64,000 bases of DNA from Chamaea fasciata (GCA_029207755.1 JARCOQ010000002.1:57825172-57889171); one strand, 5' to 3'. Shown: positions 24,186 to 38,700, numbered from the stretch's first letter. Translations and numbers: made by a program. Notes: generated by a model not told the origin, from the letters alone.

Positions 24186-26231
24186 AGTACTGTATGTTCA
24201 TAATGAAATATTTTTCTTTCCTTTAATACTTTGTCTTGTTGCCTACTTTTTATTATAAAATATCCTATCCTGCCAAATTGCCAGCTAGCTATGGCTATCA
24301 TTATGTGACATATGCTGAAAGTTTGGGGTTTTGAGGGTACTTTAGGAATTTTTGAAGTATAATGTTTCTGCATTGTTGTTTAAGTATCTTCTAAAAGAGA
24401 ACTTACGAGTTTTCTAGTTTCAAGACACTATGCATGCCTAATGAAAAAAATGATCTAGTTTAGCAGTAGCTCAGAAAATTGGAATCAATGTACCGCAATG
24501 TGAATGTATACCGTTTTAAGCAAAATTAATAGCTTATAGATTAGACCTAGTTATTCTGTAAAGGATGGAAATACCAGCTGACAACCACATTCTATTCTTT
24601 GCTATTGAATACCTGCACCCCATCTCTTGTTTGTTGTTTCCTCTTAACATTAGTATTTATAGCATGTTATCTTGAAAGCAGAGATAATAAAAAAAATACC
24701 ACTGTGGTCTTCTCCACAGCAGAGCCCTGCAAGATATCTGACTGAGTAATCAGTGATTTACAATCAGTCTTATTCTATTGCTTTTTTTTCTCTGTCTCTC
24801 TCAAGGTAGCACCAGTAAAGGAAAAAGATGCTTTCAAATCATACAATGAAGTTAGAAACGTGTCCATAACAGGTTCACTGGGTGATTCTAGAAATCATAA
24901 CACTGTAACATTTTTACAAATATGTACAAAAGAACTCTCTTTCTAGTACACGCAGGAGCACTTGCTATTAAGCACTTTAATATTTCCATAATACCTAATT
25001 AGTGTCTGTTGCTTCTTGCTCAGCCAGGGAACAAAAAACTCTTTGCCAAGGAAGAATTGGAGCTCATTCCAATTTACTGATGAAGAAATTAAACTTCAGA
25101 GACCAGCTATGACTTCCCAAGGTCCTTATGGCAGAAAGCAGGGCAAAGAAACAATTTAACTTTGCTTTTTCCCCACACCTCAACTGCCTTACATGTCACA
25201 GTAAAAAGGCTGAAGAAAGCACCATAGGGTAATCCTGGTACAAGTTCAGATAGACAAGAGGTGTCTCTAGGGCAGCCTCAGAGCAGACTGCTCTTAAGAT
25301 TTTCAACAATAATGAAAGAGTCAAAATATGCTAGCTCTTCTGACAGAGAGGCCCTCAGCACTATTCCTATTGTACCAGCCAGCTCCCCGGCTCCAGGTTC
25401 AGGGTTTGATAAGGTTGGCTGCTGTTGATCTGAGCTGAAGGCACAGTGCTGTGGAAGTCCATGCTTTCTAAGCTTTAAGAAAATTCAGGACTTCCTTATA
25501 TCTTGGTCATAGCATTGAAGGGACTCACCTTACCAGCTAGAAAGTACAGATAGAAAACAAAATTGATCCTTTTCCCTTGATCTTCAAGTTGATCTAAGAG
25601 GAAATATATTCTCTTAGAATACTTCCAAGCATTTAGAATTTTGATTCAGTTTCCTAACTTAACATCTTTCTTATTCTTCATTCATAAAAAGTACCAGGGA
25701 TTCTTTGAAAAAAATACAGAATTTAAAGAATTTTATTTTAATTAACACAAATACTCAATGAAATATAAATATTTGGGATAGGAATATTCTATAAGGAGCA
25801 TGACATCTACTGCTTTTTGCAGCAGCTATTGTGCACGAACCAAACTCCTTTTCAGAAAGTTTTTTTGTCCTCCACTTTATGCCTAAAGTCCACAGCAAGT
25901 CTGGACCATGGAATTCACTAAACAGATATGTTAGAATCACTTCACATATAAGTATATTTTGGGCCTTAAATGCATATTCTTGCTTAAGAACTTCAAGGTA
26001 ATTATGTACATGCCAGAATTTTTTAAGTATGCAGATTATAATGAGAATTCTTCTATAGCTCTGTCAAGACAGAAAAGGCAGAAAATGATGAAGATCTGGC
26101 TCCTTCTCAGTGAATGAAATATTTGCTAATACTTGTCTATAAGCATCTATTTTTGTGCATATGACACTTAAATCAAAATTGATTACATTATATATTCTGA
26201 AAAAGTATCCAACTGATTTACCTTTTACCAG
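24186..26231. other. AT-rich unique DNA, no gene seen
   Basis: No gene or repeat was identified. 25250-25460 is slightly GC-richer and unassigned. Confidence 0.5.
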
Positions 26232-26301
26232 TACACAAAAAAAAAACAACAACCCAAACCAACAAACAAACAAACAAAAAAAAACCCCAACAAAAAACCC
26301 C
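26232..26301 (+). repeat. A/C-rich, G-free tract
   Basis: A run, then AAC, AACCC and CAAA words with no G after 26232. Confidence 0.9.
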
Positions 26302-26744
26302 TAATTCCTCACAATGTTTTAAACAATTTTATTAACATTTTATGAACTTAGCTTAGAGATATTTAAAATGATTAAAGGACTTGAATGCCAATTTTATGCA
26401 AAACAATTATGGAACTCACTGAAAAATATACACTAAGTGATTGTTATATTTCAGTAAAAAAATTCATCTTGAGGCTCAAAATGCTACTTCAGTTTTTGCA
26501 TTCACCTGAAATAACTACAGTACTTAGCTCTGAATAACTGTGAGTAGAACAGGTCACTGTACATTTGCTTCAGCATGTCAGGTACATTACAGTGGGATAA
26601 TGAAAAATGCAGAAATAGAACAGAAAAGGTAGCAAGCTTCTACTCATGAACCTCGGAATGGAATTAAAGGAAAAAAATTAAATTTGTTCTGATAGCGCTA
26701 TTAGTAAAATCATGTGCCCAATGTAAGAAGTATTTGTGATTATG

Positions 26745-27264
26745 TGTCCTGGGTTGAAGTATATTCTACCACCATCTTCATGAACTGTTGAAACCAAGTG
26801 AGGCAGTGCTCCCTGCCTCCTCCACTCTGGATTATCTTCTGTTAATAGGCCCATCAGCACCTTTGCCACACGACTCACAGATAACCCCCTCCTGGACTAT
26901 CTCCTGTTAATGGGCCCATCAGGCCTTATCACATGACTCACCATCCCATTGTGAGATGCTCCGCCCAGAGGGAGGAACCAAGCATTCCAGCCTGGATATA
27001 AGCTGATACTCTGAACACCAGAGGGGCGCTTACCCACTGGATTCCCAGAGGACCCGAGCTACCAGACCTTTCTACAGGATCTCTGCTTCAGGAAGACCAC
27101 CTCATCTGGACTGCTTCCATCACTCTGCTCAGGTTGTATTCTGACTCTGTCAGTGGTCTTTTGTATTATTGCATCTATTTTATTTTACTTTCTTTCCTTT
27201 TTTTCCTATTAAATTGTATCTCTGACTTGGAGCCTCTCATTTGTTTTGCTTTTAAACCACTACA
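26745..27264 (+). mobile_element. Solo LTR, family B, plus strand (reference copy)
   Basis: 520 bp from TGTCCTGGGTTG to ACCACTACA, with a perfect 5-bp target-site duplication TTATG (26740-26744 and 27265-27269). It keeps a TATA box (GGATATAAGC, about 26994-27003) and an ATTAAA polyadenylation-type hexamer at about 27209. It retains the unexpanded TATTTTATTTTA seed. It is the least altered of the three family-B copies and is nearly collinear with the one at 12121-12683. Confidence 0.92.
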
Positions 27265-27589
27265 TTATGGATTATACTAAAATCACTCTGACCTTTATTT
27301 CAAAACTCAGCTATGAATGGCATCCATCCTCTTCTATTAAAGAAAAATTCCACAAATACATTTTAGTAGTATTAGCTCATTTGACAGCTTAGTACATTAG
27401 CAAAAACAAATACATATGTATTTTCTTAAATCAGTGTGAAAATACACCACCAAAATACAGGTTAAAATTTTTATTTAGATGAATAACCAGAAATGTTATG
27501 GTATGGATTGAAGGAAGAGAAAGCAGTTTTACTTACAGACACAAAGCTTCATAGAAGCAAATAAAATACTGAATATTTGAATATATATT
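27265..27589. other. AT-rich spacer between two LTRs
   Basis: Nothing recognised other than the LTR target-site duplications at its ends. Confidence 0.6.
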
Positions 27590-28392
27590 TGTTGGGGGTT
27601 AGGTTTGCTCCTTCTTTCTCTAAAGAATTTTTTTCCCCATAAGTTACCAAGGAGACCAAGTGTTGGATACTTGAGAGTACTTAACCGAAAAAAAGAGGTG
27701 GACAAAGTTGGAAGGGGGAGATAACACAGGTAAAAGACAGAGCTTGAGGCAGCTGGGGGCTCTTCTTTTTTCGGTGTTCGGGGGAGAAAGAGAATGGCTG
27801 TTGCTGGCTGGAAGAGTTTCACTGTGGCCAAAGGGATCCAGTCCTGGGAAATCTGCTATCACCGGTTCAGCCTGAATCCTGAGCTTTCTCTGCCACGCCC
27901 GGGAGCTGGGCCGGCCCTGCTTCGCCTTCAGATTCTTCAGTGCTGCTCATCTTGCTATAGTGTGACCCTGCACCTCCTGTGCTGCTGGGACACGCTGCCC
28001 CTGCCTGCCGGGACACCCTGCCATCCCAGCTACCAGCCCAGAACTTTTCCACTGTTTCAGCTTGGTGCTCTGAGGATCCTGCAGGGACACCGAAACCAAA
28101 CTGCCCTGGGTTTTGTGAAACAAAGCCCTAAAGGTTCTTGGTACTGTTTTCGTTTGTTATTAATGCTGTAGTTGTTTGGTGGGTATTTTTGTGTTTGTTT
28201 GCTTTGTAATACATACTAGTAAAGAACTGCTATTCCTATTTCCCAAATCTTTGCCTAAGAGCCTCTGATTTTAAATATATAATTGAAAAAGAAAAAAAGG
28301 GTGTGAGGGGGTTTACACTCTCCATTCCAAAGGAAACTCCAGTTGTTTATTTTTTATTACCTGGCAGATACCTGTCTTCCCAAACCAAGACA
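27590..28392 (+). mobile_element. Solo LTR, family A, plus strand
   Basis: 803 bp from TGTTGGGGGTTAGG to CAAACCAAGACA, with a perfect 5-bp target-site duplication ATATT (27585-27589 and 28393-28397). It is nearly identical to the LTR at 41136-41935. A GC-rich central part (about 27840-28100) gives long open but meaningless frames on both strands. The 3' part has the TTCCCAAATCTTTGCC and CCTGGCAGATACC landmarks. No internal retroviral sequence adjoins it. Confidence 0.9.
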
Positions 28393-28471
28393 ATATTACT
28401 TCTCTATTTGTGAACTCCTGGTTATTTAAATATTAAATGATATAATAATAAAATAGTTTCAATTGTAGGGA

Positions 28472-28708
28472 ATCTACCACGGAAAGGAACACCTTCCATG
28501 GGACCAGGTTGCTCAGAGCCCCATCCAACCTGACCCTGAATACTGTTGAGCATGGGGCATCCACAGCTTCTCTGGGCAACTTGTGCCAGTGCCTCACCAC
28601 CCTAACAGGAAAGATTTTTTTTCCCAGTATCTAATGTAAACTTACCCTTGTTCAGTTTGAAACCATTCTCCATTGCCCTATCACTGCATACCCTTGAAAA
28701 AAGGCCCA
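28472..28708 (-). mobile_element. CR1 LINE 3'-end fragment
   Basis: The reverse complement of CR1: ACACCTTCCATGGGACCAGG, TTGCTCAGAGCCCCATCCAA, GGGGCATCCACAGCTTCTCT and CCAGTGCCTCACCACCCT in the expected order. It is fairly well kept, but the extreme 3' tail is missing. Confidence 0.92.
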
Positions 28709-31700
28709 TTGGAATAAAAAGGACAGATTACTTGAATGAAAATATTTTTGATGTTTTTTAAAAAAATAAAAACAACGCAATATTTTTGGGGATACTCTTT
28801 CAAAACAATTAACTAAGAAAATTATAAATATATTTTCAAAAATAACAGAATTACTCAGTCATAGCTATCTGTAAGTGCCAAATGGTGACTCTCCAGCGCA
28901 GTTATTTAAAACCATATTATGTTTTCATGTTCAAAAATTACGTGGCCATTTTAGATTTAGTATAACTTACTGAATATTTGGGGATTATCATTACATTCAT
29001 TGTGTGAGAAAAGGATTTTTCCCTTATAAACACATCCTTATGCATGCTTGTTTATCCAGCTTGCTAGTAAATTATTAAATAATCTTTGAAACATTTGAAA
29101 CTTTCCCATAGTTTTGTCTAAAACAAAAGGGTGAAGTAACAATACAAAAATACAGAATTTTTATTTCCTGTTGTTTAAAACGCTTTTTCCTACTTTATTT
29201 TCTCAACTGGCTTATATATTAATTTAATCCAGTATAATTCTTGTAATTTTATGAATATAGATAAATTTTATTGGTCTTCTGAAAATGAGATATTTTTATT
29301 GGCTATAATCAAGATTTCATATATACTACTGCCAGTATATATGACTGCATACTTTCATCAAGCAAGTTGCTTCATTGCCATATGTGGGCCAAACATTTAT
29401 AGAAAAAGATGGCTAAATGAAAGCAAAATCACCTACATATATCATACACATATATGATTAACAGCTTCCATAATATAAACTAGGGAATATACATTAAGGA
29501 GGCTCATTAAAGAAATTGAGGCCATTATGTTTAAATTTAATCAGCTGGACTTGAAAGATCCGCAATTTGGAACATCTTTTTTGCCAGTTGTGTCCTGGAT
29601 GATGAAGTTTAACAACAAAAGAAAAGATACTCATCAACCCACTGCCTCTAAGTGGCTTACAGAGATCAGAGAAAAACAGGCAAATGGTTGGTTTATGAAG
29701 TTGTTCTAGTAAGCCTGTCTTCCCATTTGCTTCCAGGATTTAGATCAATATTGTGCTGGAAAGAGAAAATAAGATTCTAGAACAGAACAATTCTTCAGAG
29801 AAAACTGCAGGTGTGACTTTGAGGGGAATTAAATAAAAATTAACGTATGCCCTGCATTTTCACACGGCAGACCTTCTGCTTCAGTCTATGAATCTGTGAA
29901 TTGAAGAAAGTGACACAGTCATCTTTGGGTACTTCAGAAAATTTCCTTATTTTAATCATTTCTAAGGTTTGGATCTTTTTTGATGCAAGGAAGTACACTA
30001 GTCTCAGGAGTTTCCTGACCTCTTCATGTGCCAAAAGATCACAGATCACTCTATTTCTTTTACTGCCTCTGTTCTCTGTTGTTTCTTCAGAAAGCTCTTC
30101 CAATTAACACTGTCCATATTTAATTTGCTGTTAAACTCAGAAACTGAGGTAATGCAAATACCTAGTCTTCTTCACTACTGTCTATCCAACAATCATGCAA
30201 TACTTAGTATCTGTACCCTAAACACCTGTGCAATCTATCACACTTTCCTTCTTAGCCCCAAGACTAAACAATGTTCTGTAATTTTGAGGTCTTGCACCAA
30301 GGAGCAGAACAAATACGTGGACATTTTTTCTAGCAGCAGAAGATCGTAAGACTTTCGAGTGTCCTTCCTGGACCCAAATTCCTCTAAGATATTCAGACAG
30401 CAATTCAGACTAGGATGGAGCAGAATTGCCAGAAAACCAAGGAAAACTCTGGCCCACAGACTCTTACCTTGTTTCAGATAATAAATGGAAAAAATTCAGG
30501 ATGCTGAAGATTCAGATACTTTAATTTGCTGCCTTGCCTTACAGCTTGGGATCCTCCAGGCAAGTATAGCTCATGTCACTTTATCATCTTTTTCTTGTGC
30601 CAGGAAGACAGCTGCTACAGACACCACTGCTCACAGCTTAGTCTTGAGTTAGAAAAGTGGCATACTACGTGACAAAAGCTGGGTCAGAGGATTTCTCTGC
30701 CTCATGTCCAGTACATGAGTGAGTGACTGGAAGCAATGTATCCTGAAGTATCCTGGTAAATTAAAAGAGGACAAACATGGGTCTGAGAGGGGTGAAGACA
30801 TAAATAAAATAGTAAGATGCTGAATTTTAGCTCATATAATCTTCCACACATTTTGGTGCTGTTTTGTTCTGTCCCTCATCAAACATATTCCATAAATTAT
30901 GCCTTCTTAATTTAAAGATAGTTAATATATTAAAGTGAACCTGTATGAGTCTGCAGACATGCTCAAGGCCAGTATGGAGAAACAGAAATAACTATAAGAT
31001 GAATTTGAAGGAAAACCCTGCTTAATACATGCTAAAAAATTATGTCAACAAAAGCTTCAGCAAATTTCTGTTTACAGGGTGAAAGCAGAGTATACAGTTC
31101 TTTTCTGTTGTGGCTACTTGGGAATTAATAAAGTTACACCAAACTAATCTGGAATTTATGAGTGACTCAGACGTTTTCTTTTTTTTCTCTGCACCAGTTT
31201 TTGATAGGATGATAAATACTGGACTATCACTCTGGCACTTTATAGCCATTGCACCAAAAATAGCAAGAAAACAAACAAGTCTGAAATAGAACAGTGTATC
31301 CATGGAAACTGTGTACACAATGGTATTGAAAATATTATGTTGAATTGGAGAAAATAATTAGTGGGATGAAGAATAAAATTCAGATTTCCCCATACTTACT
31401 AAGTCCAACAATTATATGGCCTTCCTTTATTTAGGAAAGAACAGAGTTCTGCAAAATGTAGGGCATCATTCTAAATGGATCACACAACCTGATTTTCTTT
31501 TCCTTTTGTCAATCCCAGGGAACTGACAAGCTGCATAGCATGCTTAATTATTTCCCAAATAAGAATTTTCAGTATCGATGCAGAAAAGTGTGTGTAGAGC
31601 ATGCATCTAGATACTGACAAATTTTTTTTGCTGTCTCTTAGCAAAATCTTTATATGTATTAATCCATATAAAATTGTTTAGATAACACACACATATGCTA

Positions 31701-33260
31701 CCATTTACTTAGTATTCTTCCAAATGTCATATTTCTCAAAATAATTAAAAAAAATTATTTTAGAAGCTAAGAAAAAGTGAAGTTATATCAGCAATTAATA
31801 ACAAAACTGTAAAAAAAAAGATAGTCAACAGGGAATTCTAAGATTAAAAATAAAATCAGAGCTTTATTTAAATTTGATTCTAAATGAAAAGTATAAGGAT
31901 GTCAAATAAAAGTCAATGACTATGTTCACTTAGTCAAAAATAAAAATGGGGAAAAAATACATTAACTTCAGTGTGGCATTTTCCTAATCATTACACTTGT
32001 GAGATTAACTTGAAAAATATTGTTATGACTCTGGGGAGGAGTCACTACTGATTACCAAAAATAAAAATATGAAAGGAAATAGAAGGCTTCTATTGATCTG
32101 TGTAAAGACACCCTGAAAATTTAATTTTAACATGTATGTTTTTAATATTTTGCTTTTCCTTTTGCTAAAGAATATAGGAAGATAATTTGGCTTTCAGTAG
32201 CACACTTTGAGGAAGAAATTTTGTTTATAAGTTGCAATTAAATAATTCAAAAATAATTAATTCAGAAGACATCCCATTAAATTATAACCCTCCCCACTGG
32301 TTACATTGGTGCCAAAATGCATTGTTTAATTTATCATTCTTAGTATTTTTAGAAGGCCTCAAGGCAGGGAATGAAGCAATAATAAATAGGGAATAGTGGA
32401 TAATTAGAGAAAGAAAAGTGGAACAAAATTACTAAGGGCTTTAGGTGAAGTTCATTATTACTATTTAATAGTGCCCAAGAGCATTTGATCAAATTATGGA
32501 TCATGTTTGAAAGTGGGCTGAGAAAAAACCTAGTGGAGGAGAGTTTTCTAGCTACCACTTTCAGAATTTTGCAGAAAGTCTTATAAAATTTATTGAGGAG
32601 TAAAAAAGCAAAAGCATATTGACCAAACCTTCTATCACACAGAACACTCTAGTGAGATATGAAGAAGACAGAGGTTTTTCATTCCCTCAGATATTGTTCA
32701 AGATGTGAGTATTACATGATTAAGCAGTAAAGAACTCCACAAATGAGTGATAAGGTGACACATTGTAAGTAGAGCCCTTAGGGCTTTTAAGCACAAGCTG
32801 AAGTTGATTTTTTTTCTTGTTTTTTAATTCTCCTGGGTGTTTGCTTTTTAGCCACATTTTTAAAGAAGCACATTTTTAACACAGATCTTTCAAGTTGACT
32901 TGAGCTTGTGGGTTGTTTTTTTTCCATTCTGTCATTTTCCTTATGCATTTATGTTATTTCTGTAATTATGATATAAAAAATATCCTGAAAATATTTTTAA
33001 ACACAAACATATGTGCAAAATAACAGAACTTACCTTTTCACTATTCAAAAAATCAAGATCCTTACTTACAATTTTCAGTTAGAGGACTTAAAAGAATGAG
33101 AAAGCATGAAATCCATGGCACACAGCAATAAGAGCATTTAATTTAAGCAGAAAGAGTGAGTTTAATATATAGAGTATTCTTTCTTGTATAAATATGTTTT
33201 CTGAAAGTCTGCAACTCTGATGTATTAAACAATTAAAAATATTTTTGATGTCTTCCTATG
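28709..33260. other. AT-rich unique DNA, no gene seen
   Basis: No gene or named repeat was found. A minus frame at 29840-30103 is open for 87 codons with mixed composition, but it lacks clear splice signals and is not recognised. Confidence 0.5.
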
Positions 33261-33320
33261 CTAAAAAAAAAAAAAAAGGAAAGAAAGAAAGGAAAAAAAA
33301 AGAAACCAAACCAAACCCTG
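33261..33320 (+). repeat. A-rich tract (A, AAAG, AAACC words)
   Basis: A homopolymer, then AAAG and AAACC words. It belongs to the A-rich set but contains some G. Confidence 0.85.
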
Positions 33321-35571
33321 AGAAAATTTCATTCTGATCTGTATTCCACAGTAGAAGAATGGGAACAGAAGAACAGGATAAGCAACTTAATTATTTCTGA
33401 AAATTTCCTTTCCAGGTGTACAGATACATTTTCAGATATATATGCTGACTCAAAGTGAAATGATGCCTGTCAAATAAAAAGAATTTTGTGGGATGGAAAT
33501 TCTAATTATTCAGCAGTTCTGTTCATTAAAAACAGAGATCTCCATCTTTAGACATTTGATTCCATTAACATAGCAGCCTGGACATTATGCTATTTCTTTT
33601 TTTTTCTTTTTCTTTCCTCGTAAACTTTGTTAACAGTAAAAGAGTGAAGCTGGTTTTCCTTTTATCTAAGTTTATATGACTGGAAAAACTGATGTGTTTG
33701 ATATTCTGGAAGTTTATAAAACTGGCACAGTTTAAAAAAGAATTCTACTGGTAACAGCACTGACAGTGATATTAAGAATAAAGCACTATTCACAATGGAT
33801 GAAATGCCTTAATTTTCACTTTAACCAGAGAAGCAGGGTGTTCCTACCTCTTTCAATTTGAGAGTGACTGAAGAAGAATACTAATTTATATACAAAGTTG
33901 TGATATATTTACACAGTTTGAGATAGCATGATGAGGTAGCAGAAAACACCACAAAATTTTCACTCAGATTCACATGAAAGGACAAAAAGCCTTTAGATTT
34001 GGAAGAGTCAGAATGAGAAAAAAAACAAAAAAACCCCTGGTTGTCAGCCAGGGCAAAGAAGTCAATTATTTGGATAGATTTTCACCCAATTTATGTCACA
34101 ATGATTACTGAGTACCCTTCAAACCAACCCACAGTATGCAGAAAGAGGATGGAGCAGTTTTCCTTGAGACCGTCCATAGTGCAGAATGTATCTTATTTGT
34201 GGATCTCAGACAGAGAACCCACAGCTCTGTCATAGACAGACTTGTGTGACTTGGGCCTCCTCTCTTTTATTTGTTGCATTCAGAGGCATTCTCTGAATGT
34301 GTTCTGTAATGAGGCATCTCTCTGTTGTATTCTCTAATGCTATTCACAGCCATAACCTTGAAAATGAATTATTTACTTTGAAGGTAGGCTGTGTTATCAT
34401 GTGTCTACATCCCTCTACAACACGTCCTACTGCACATGTGCAACTACTTATGTCTGATTCATCACATGGGGAAATTATATCATTTAAACACTTATTTCAA
34501 AAGCATAGCCTTTCTAAATAAAAGCTGGAAGACAATAGTTAAGAAGATACATCTGAGTTGTGCAAAGAAAAGGTCAGATGAGTCTAAAGACCTCAGTAGC
34601 TGAACACGTTTTAATTGGTTGGACTACATTACTCTGGACCTTTCAATTTGCTTGAACAATTGCTCTGACACACACCTGCAAACACAGAGAACTCCAAATA
34701 TGTCCAAAAGAGAAAATGTTCCTTTTTGTTTTGGGAAGAGTATTCAGCTTCTATATGAAGTGAATCTGGGGTCATCACTGCACATTAAATAATGTTTTAT
34801 CAATAATGTAGAAGTTGATTTTAGTAATCTATTTCTTGCTGTGTTTTCTCTGCTGTTTTTTCTTCTGAAAAACTTTGCAGAAAAAAATATTTATCTCTAC
34901 TGTGATAGTGGTGGAGATAACATTTCTTATGTAAGGGAGTCTAGCATTTTGATGATAATTTATAGTTGCTAAAAGTTTCTCAAGTCATGATTTTTCCAGT
35001 TTCAGTCTTATTAAATTGTCTATTATTCCTTTACTCTTACTACCGAGATAATTCTTTACTTGTCTTTTTTTAAACATATAATTTATTATTACATCTTATA
35101 CTCATCCACTATCAAATTCACCTGTGTGTTCTTCTGTAGTTATTGACGACGTTCACCTATAAACCTTCGTTATCATGTACATGGCTCACTTTATGAGTTC
35201 TGTGAAGTTCAGAACAGATTTCAGAAATACTACCACAACTATTTTGCATTTACAACATTTTCTAAATGAAGATTACAGTAGAATTTAGGATCATAAATTA
35301 AGCTTCACAATGACCTTGAAAACCATGAATATAAATTCCTTCTGCATTTTGAAATATAAAGATCAAAAAACTGATCAATTAAAAAAATTACAAGAATTAA
35401 GTGAATGTTCTAATATTTTTCAGAAGGAAAAGTTACTACTACTTTTAAAAATCAAGATTACTTTAAATATCAATTATTAATCTAAAGCTACAGACAGTTT
35501 TAGATATAATTTACATTACACATCTTAGGATATGTAACTGTTACAGTCTGCTTAATAATTAGGTCAATAGA
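33321..35571. other. AT-rich unique DNA, no gene seen
   Basis: Nothing recognised. A short A/C tract lies at about 34018-34037. Confidence 0.5.
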
Positions 35572-35765
35572 AAGACAGTGCCTTCCAGACAGGAATAGGT
35601 TTGGGTCAGCCTGTGAGGTAATTCATCAAACTTGGTACAGTGCCTCCCAGGCAAGTAACTATTCACTTTGGTCTGGAAGAGAAGGCGGAACATGGATATG
35701 TCTCCCAGGTAGAAAATTAAATGGGTCAGCCTTGGAGGCAGCCCAGATAGGTGACTGCTCAGACT
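35572..35765 (+). repeat. Degenerate tandem repeat, period about 60 bp
   Basis: Phrases recur in order: AGTGCCTTCCAGACAGG, AGTGCCTCCCAGGCAAG, TATGTCTCCCAGGTAG and GCAGCCCAGATAGG. They alternate with GGGTCAGCCTGTGAGG, TTTGGTCTGGAAG and GGGTCAGCCTTGGAGG. The spacing suggests about three diverged units of a minisatellite. Confidence 0.6.
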
Positions 35766-38700
35766 TACTTGAAAATGAATTAACATACTAAGGTCATTCC
35801 TGAGTACATAACTATTGGCTCCTGCTCAGATGACAAGCCATTATTCATGGACTTCCTTCCATTTGAAGGGCTGCTTATGGCAGTTTATCTTAAAAATAGA
35901 TTATGAGATAGTTAGCCTTTATCTCTAATAATAAAGTCCTGTTTGTGAACACAAGTGTATGTTGTACCAGGACATAAGAAATCACTGACCCTGGTGATTG
36001 TATCTTTTCCAGGGATAGTAACAGACATTCCCTCAACTGGTATTGCCACAACTGAGACTACATGTTAATGTTTAAGAAAGATGCAATGTATACTGCTGGT
36101 AAATAAGCCTTTGGCAGGTGTGAAAGCTTAGACAGCATATGCTTACCTGGAGTACACATGTTCCTGACTTGGAAGAGAGCATCAAGAGCTTTAAATATTT
36201 AAACTAGCCTTTTATTCACGTCCACCTGAAAACCGAAAATCTGTATTATTTGAGGAAAATACACTGAAAACTCACAAAATTATTAAAGGAAGAAGGTAAG
36301 CCAGAGCCATAAAACAGAACACAGGCATAAGAGACTTGACTAAACAGGATAGGAGGTCTGGGAGGAGAGATTAAAAGTAGCAGATTAATACACAACACAA
36401 CAAGGTTCTTTTTTCCATTTCCTCTCTTTCTTTTTTTTTGCAGGCTCTTGTCAGTATGCTCTGCGTTGTGGCTGTAAGATAATAAAAAACAACATGTTAT
36501 TGTTTGAGGAGAGGGAGCCAAGTGAATAATAGAGGGAATCCAATAAACTGGAAGTTCTGATAGGTCTTGCTGAGTGCCAAATGGCATATGTGTAAATTAG
36601 CAACTCTTAAGGAATTCTGGCAGTGATGAATCAGAGAAAAGGCAGTTTTTTATGGGAAGGTCAAGACAGATCAGGTGGTCTCTATGGTGCACTTGATGAT
36701 GCTGCATGAGATAGAAGGTAGTAAGAGAAAGTGGAAACTTTGGATGGAATTATTTAGGAAGATTCGTATTTTCTATGTAACTCATCACAAACTGCGGTAT
36801 TTTATACTGAAAGCCAATGCTCAGAGACAAATGTTACGATACTTCATAGTGATGAAGTCCAGATTTTAAAAGTGGATCTGGGAAATTACAGATGTTCAAG
36901 AAAAACTACCACAAAAATTAAAAATTAACATTAAAGGCTATAATGAATCAGTAACTTATGGCAGACAGCTTACTGTAATGTCTGTTAGGATTTTGTACAG
37001 TGAAAATTGTAAAAGCTTAAGCTCTACTGGAACAGACAACAGTTCCCTTTTCAAATGAATTCTTTCATTACTAGTTAATGAGAGGTTTCATATCTGTTGT
37101 TCTTTGCATGGTCCCATAAATCTCAAAAACAATACCAAGGAGGGCAGCTGTATTGCTCCACCTTAACCCTACCTTTTCCTGTTGCCAGTGTAATATTACC
37201 TATAATGTGTAAAATGGAGGTTGGGTTACCTGACTGCTGGTCTCATTTCATGCCTCAGCATTTTAACTCTAGGTTGTTTAACGAAAAAAGGATGAAAGTG
37301 GCACAGCCATGATTGTGTGTCTCATCTGTAAAAGAGTGAATTTTCTTGGGTGGGATTAAACTCACTGTAGAGGTCTAAAGTTTACTGTCAAAGTCACCTG
37401 CAGTTGCCCTTACATAGTGTAAGAGGAGAAATAAACACCACCAGTGTGCCATTCATCAGCAGTACTTCAGATTTTGTTTTAGACAGAACTACACCTTAAA
37501 ATGAACTTGAATTTCCTAAATGACTGAAGATTTACTGTTTAAGTGAACGTCAAATGCCACAGGCTATTTTAGTGGCTGAAGAGGTTTTTTTGTTTGCTTG
37601 GCTTTCTTTTGCCATAACCAAACTTTCTTGGAAGCCTTAAAAATGTTCTAAAATACTAATGTATAGTTACTGTTATTAAATAATCTCAGTAATGTCTAAA
37701 ACATCAACTTTTCAACACCATAAGACATTAATTCAGAATTCACGTTTTTTCTTATTTACCATACAGATGAGAAATCTATGCACCTGGTATTATTGTCTTA
37801 AAACTTTGGTTATCAGAGCAATGGGATGAGGAAAGGCCTAGTTCTCACAACATGGATTAACTTCTAGGACATTTTACCTAATCAGGTAAATTAGTAAATC
37901 AAAAAGAGCGGTATGGCTGTTGTCATGGCTATAGAATATAATGGTTACTTGTTTCCTTTGTGGGCAAAATTTAGAATATGGAATGAGCTGTGCACTGCTT
38001 GCAGGCAAAATCCATTCTGCATTTGATTTTGATATGTTTTCAATTGAATTATTTTCTGTGGTTCATTTAGCTTCAAACATAAATTAAAAGGTCTCATTTA
38101 AAAGCAGCTGACATTATGGAACACCTGGTATCTCATTTACAGACAAAGATTATGTAGTTCTTTGGATCCCTTAAATTTTTTGTACAAATGCCCTTGCTTT
38201 GACTGTGAGAGAGAAAAATGCTTTGACTGTGATAGAGAAAAGGGCTTTTCCAAACATCTTGCTTCATTAAATGACAATCAGGCAAAATGTGAATATTTGT
38301 TTTTTTCTTGTGCAAGAGATTTCTAAATTCCAAGTGTGTCCTGGAATTGTCACTTCTTTCTGCAAAGTGATATCTCTCATCAACCCATCTTGTCTCTGTC
38401 AGATTTCAAATCTTGTTGGCTAAAGGTTAAAATGATAATTTATAGGGAGTTATATTTATATTTCCTCTCTAGTCTTTAAAATCACAGAAGGAATTATTCT
38501 TTCTTCAAGCACAGTTACTCCTAGAGTTTCTCTGGTGGAGTTGTTCTTCCTGTATTGATTCTGACACGTGGTCTTCCTTGAAGAAACAATAATGTGCACA
38601 ATACATGAATGCGGCTACAGATTTCTACTCTGCTGTTTTTTAAATTCACATTATCTAATGCCTACAGGTAATAAGGAAGTAGATAAACCTATTAATCAAG

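Noticed and set aside
29840..30103. 87-codon minus frame of mixed composition as a possible exon
   Set aside because: No pyrimidine-rich acceptor or convincing donor at useful positions, and no recognised similarity.
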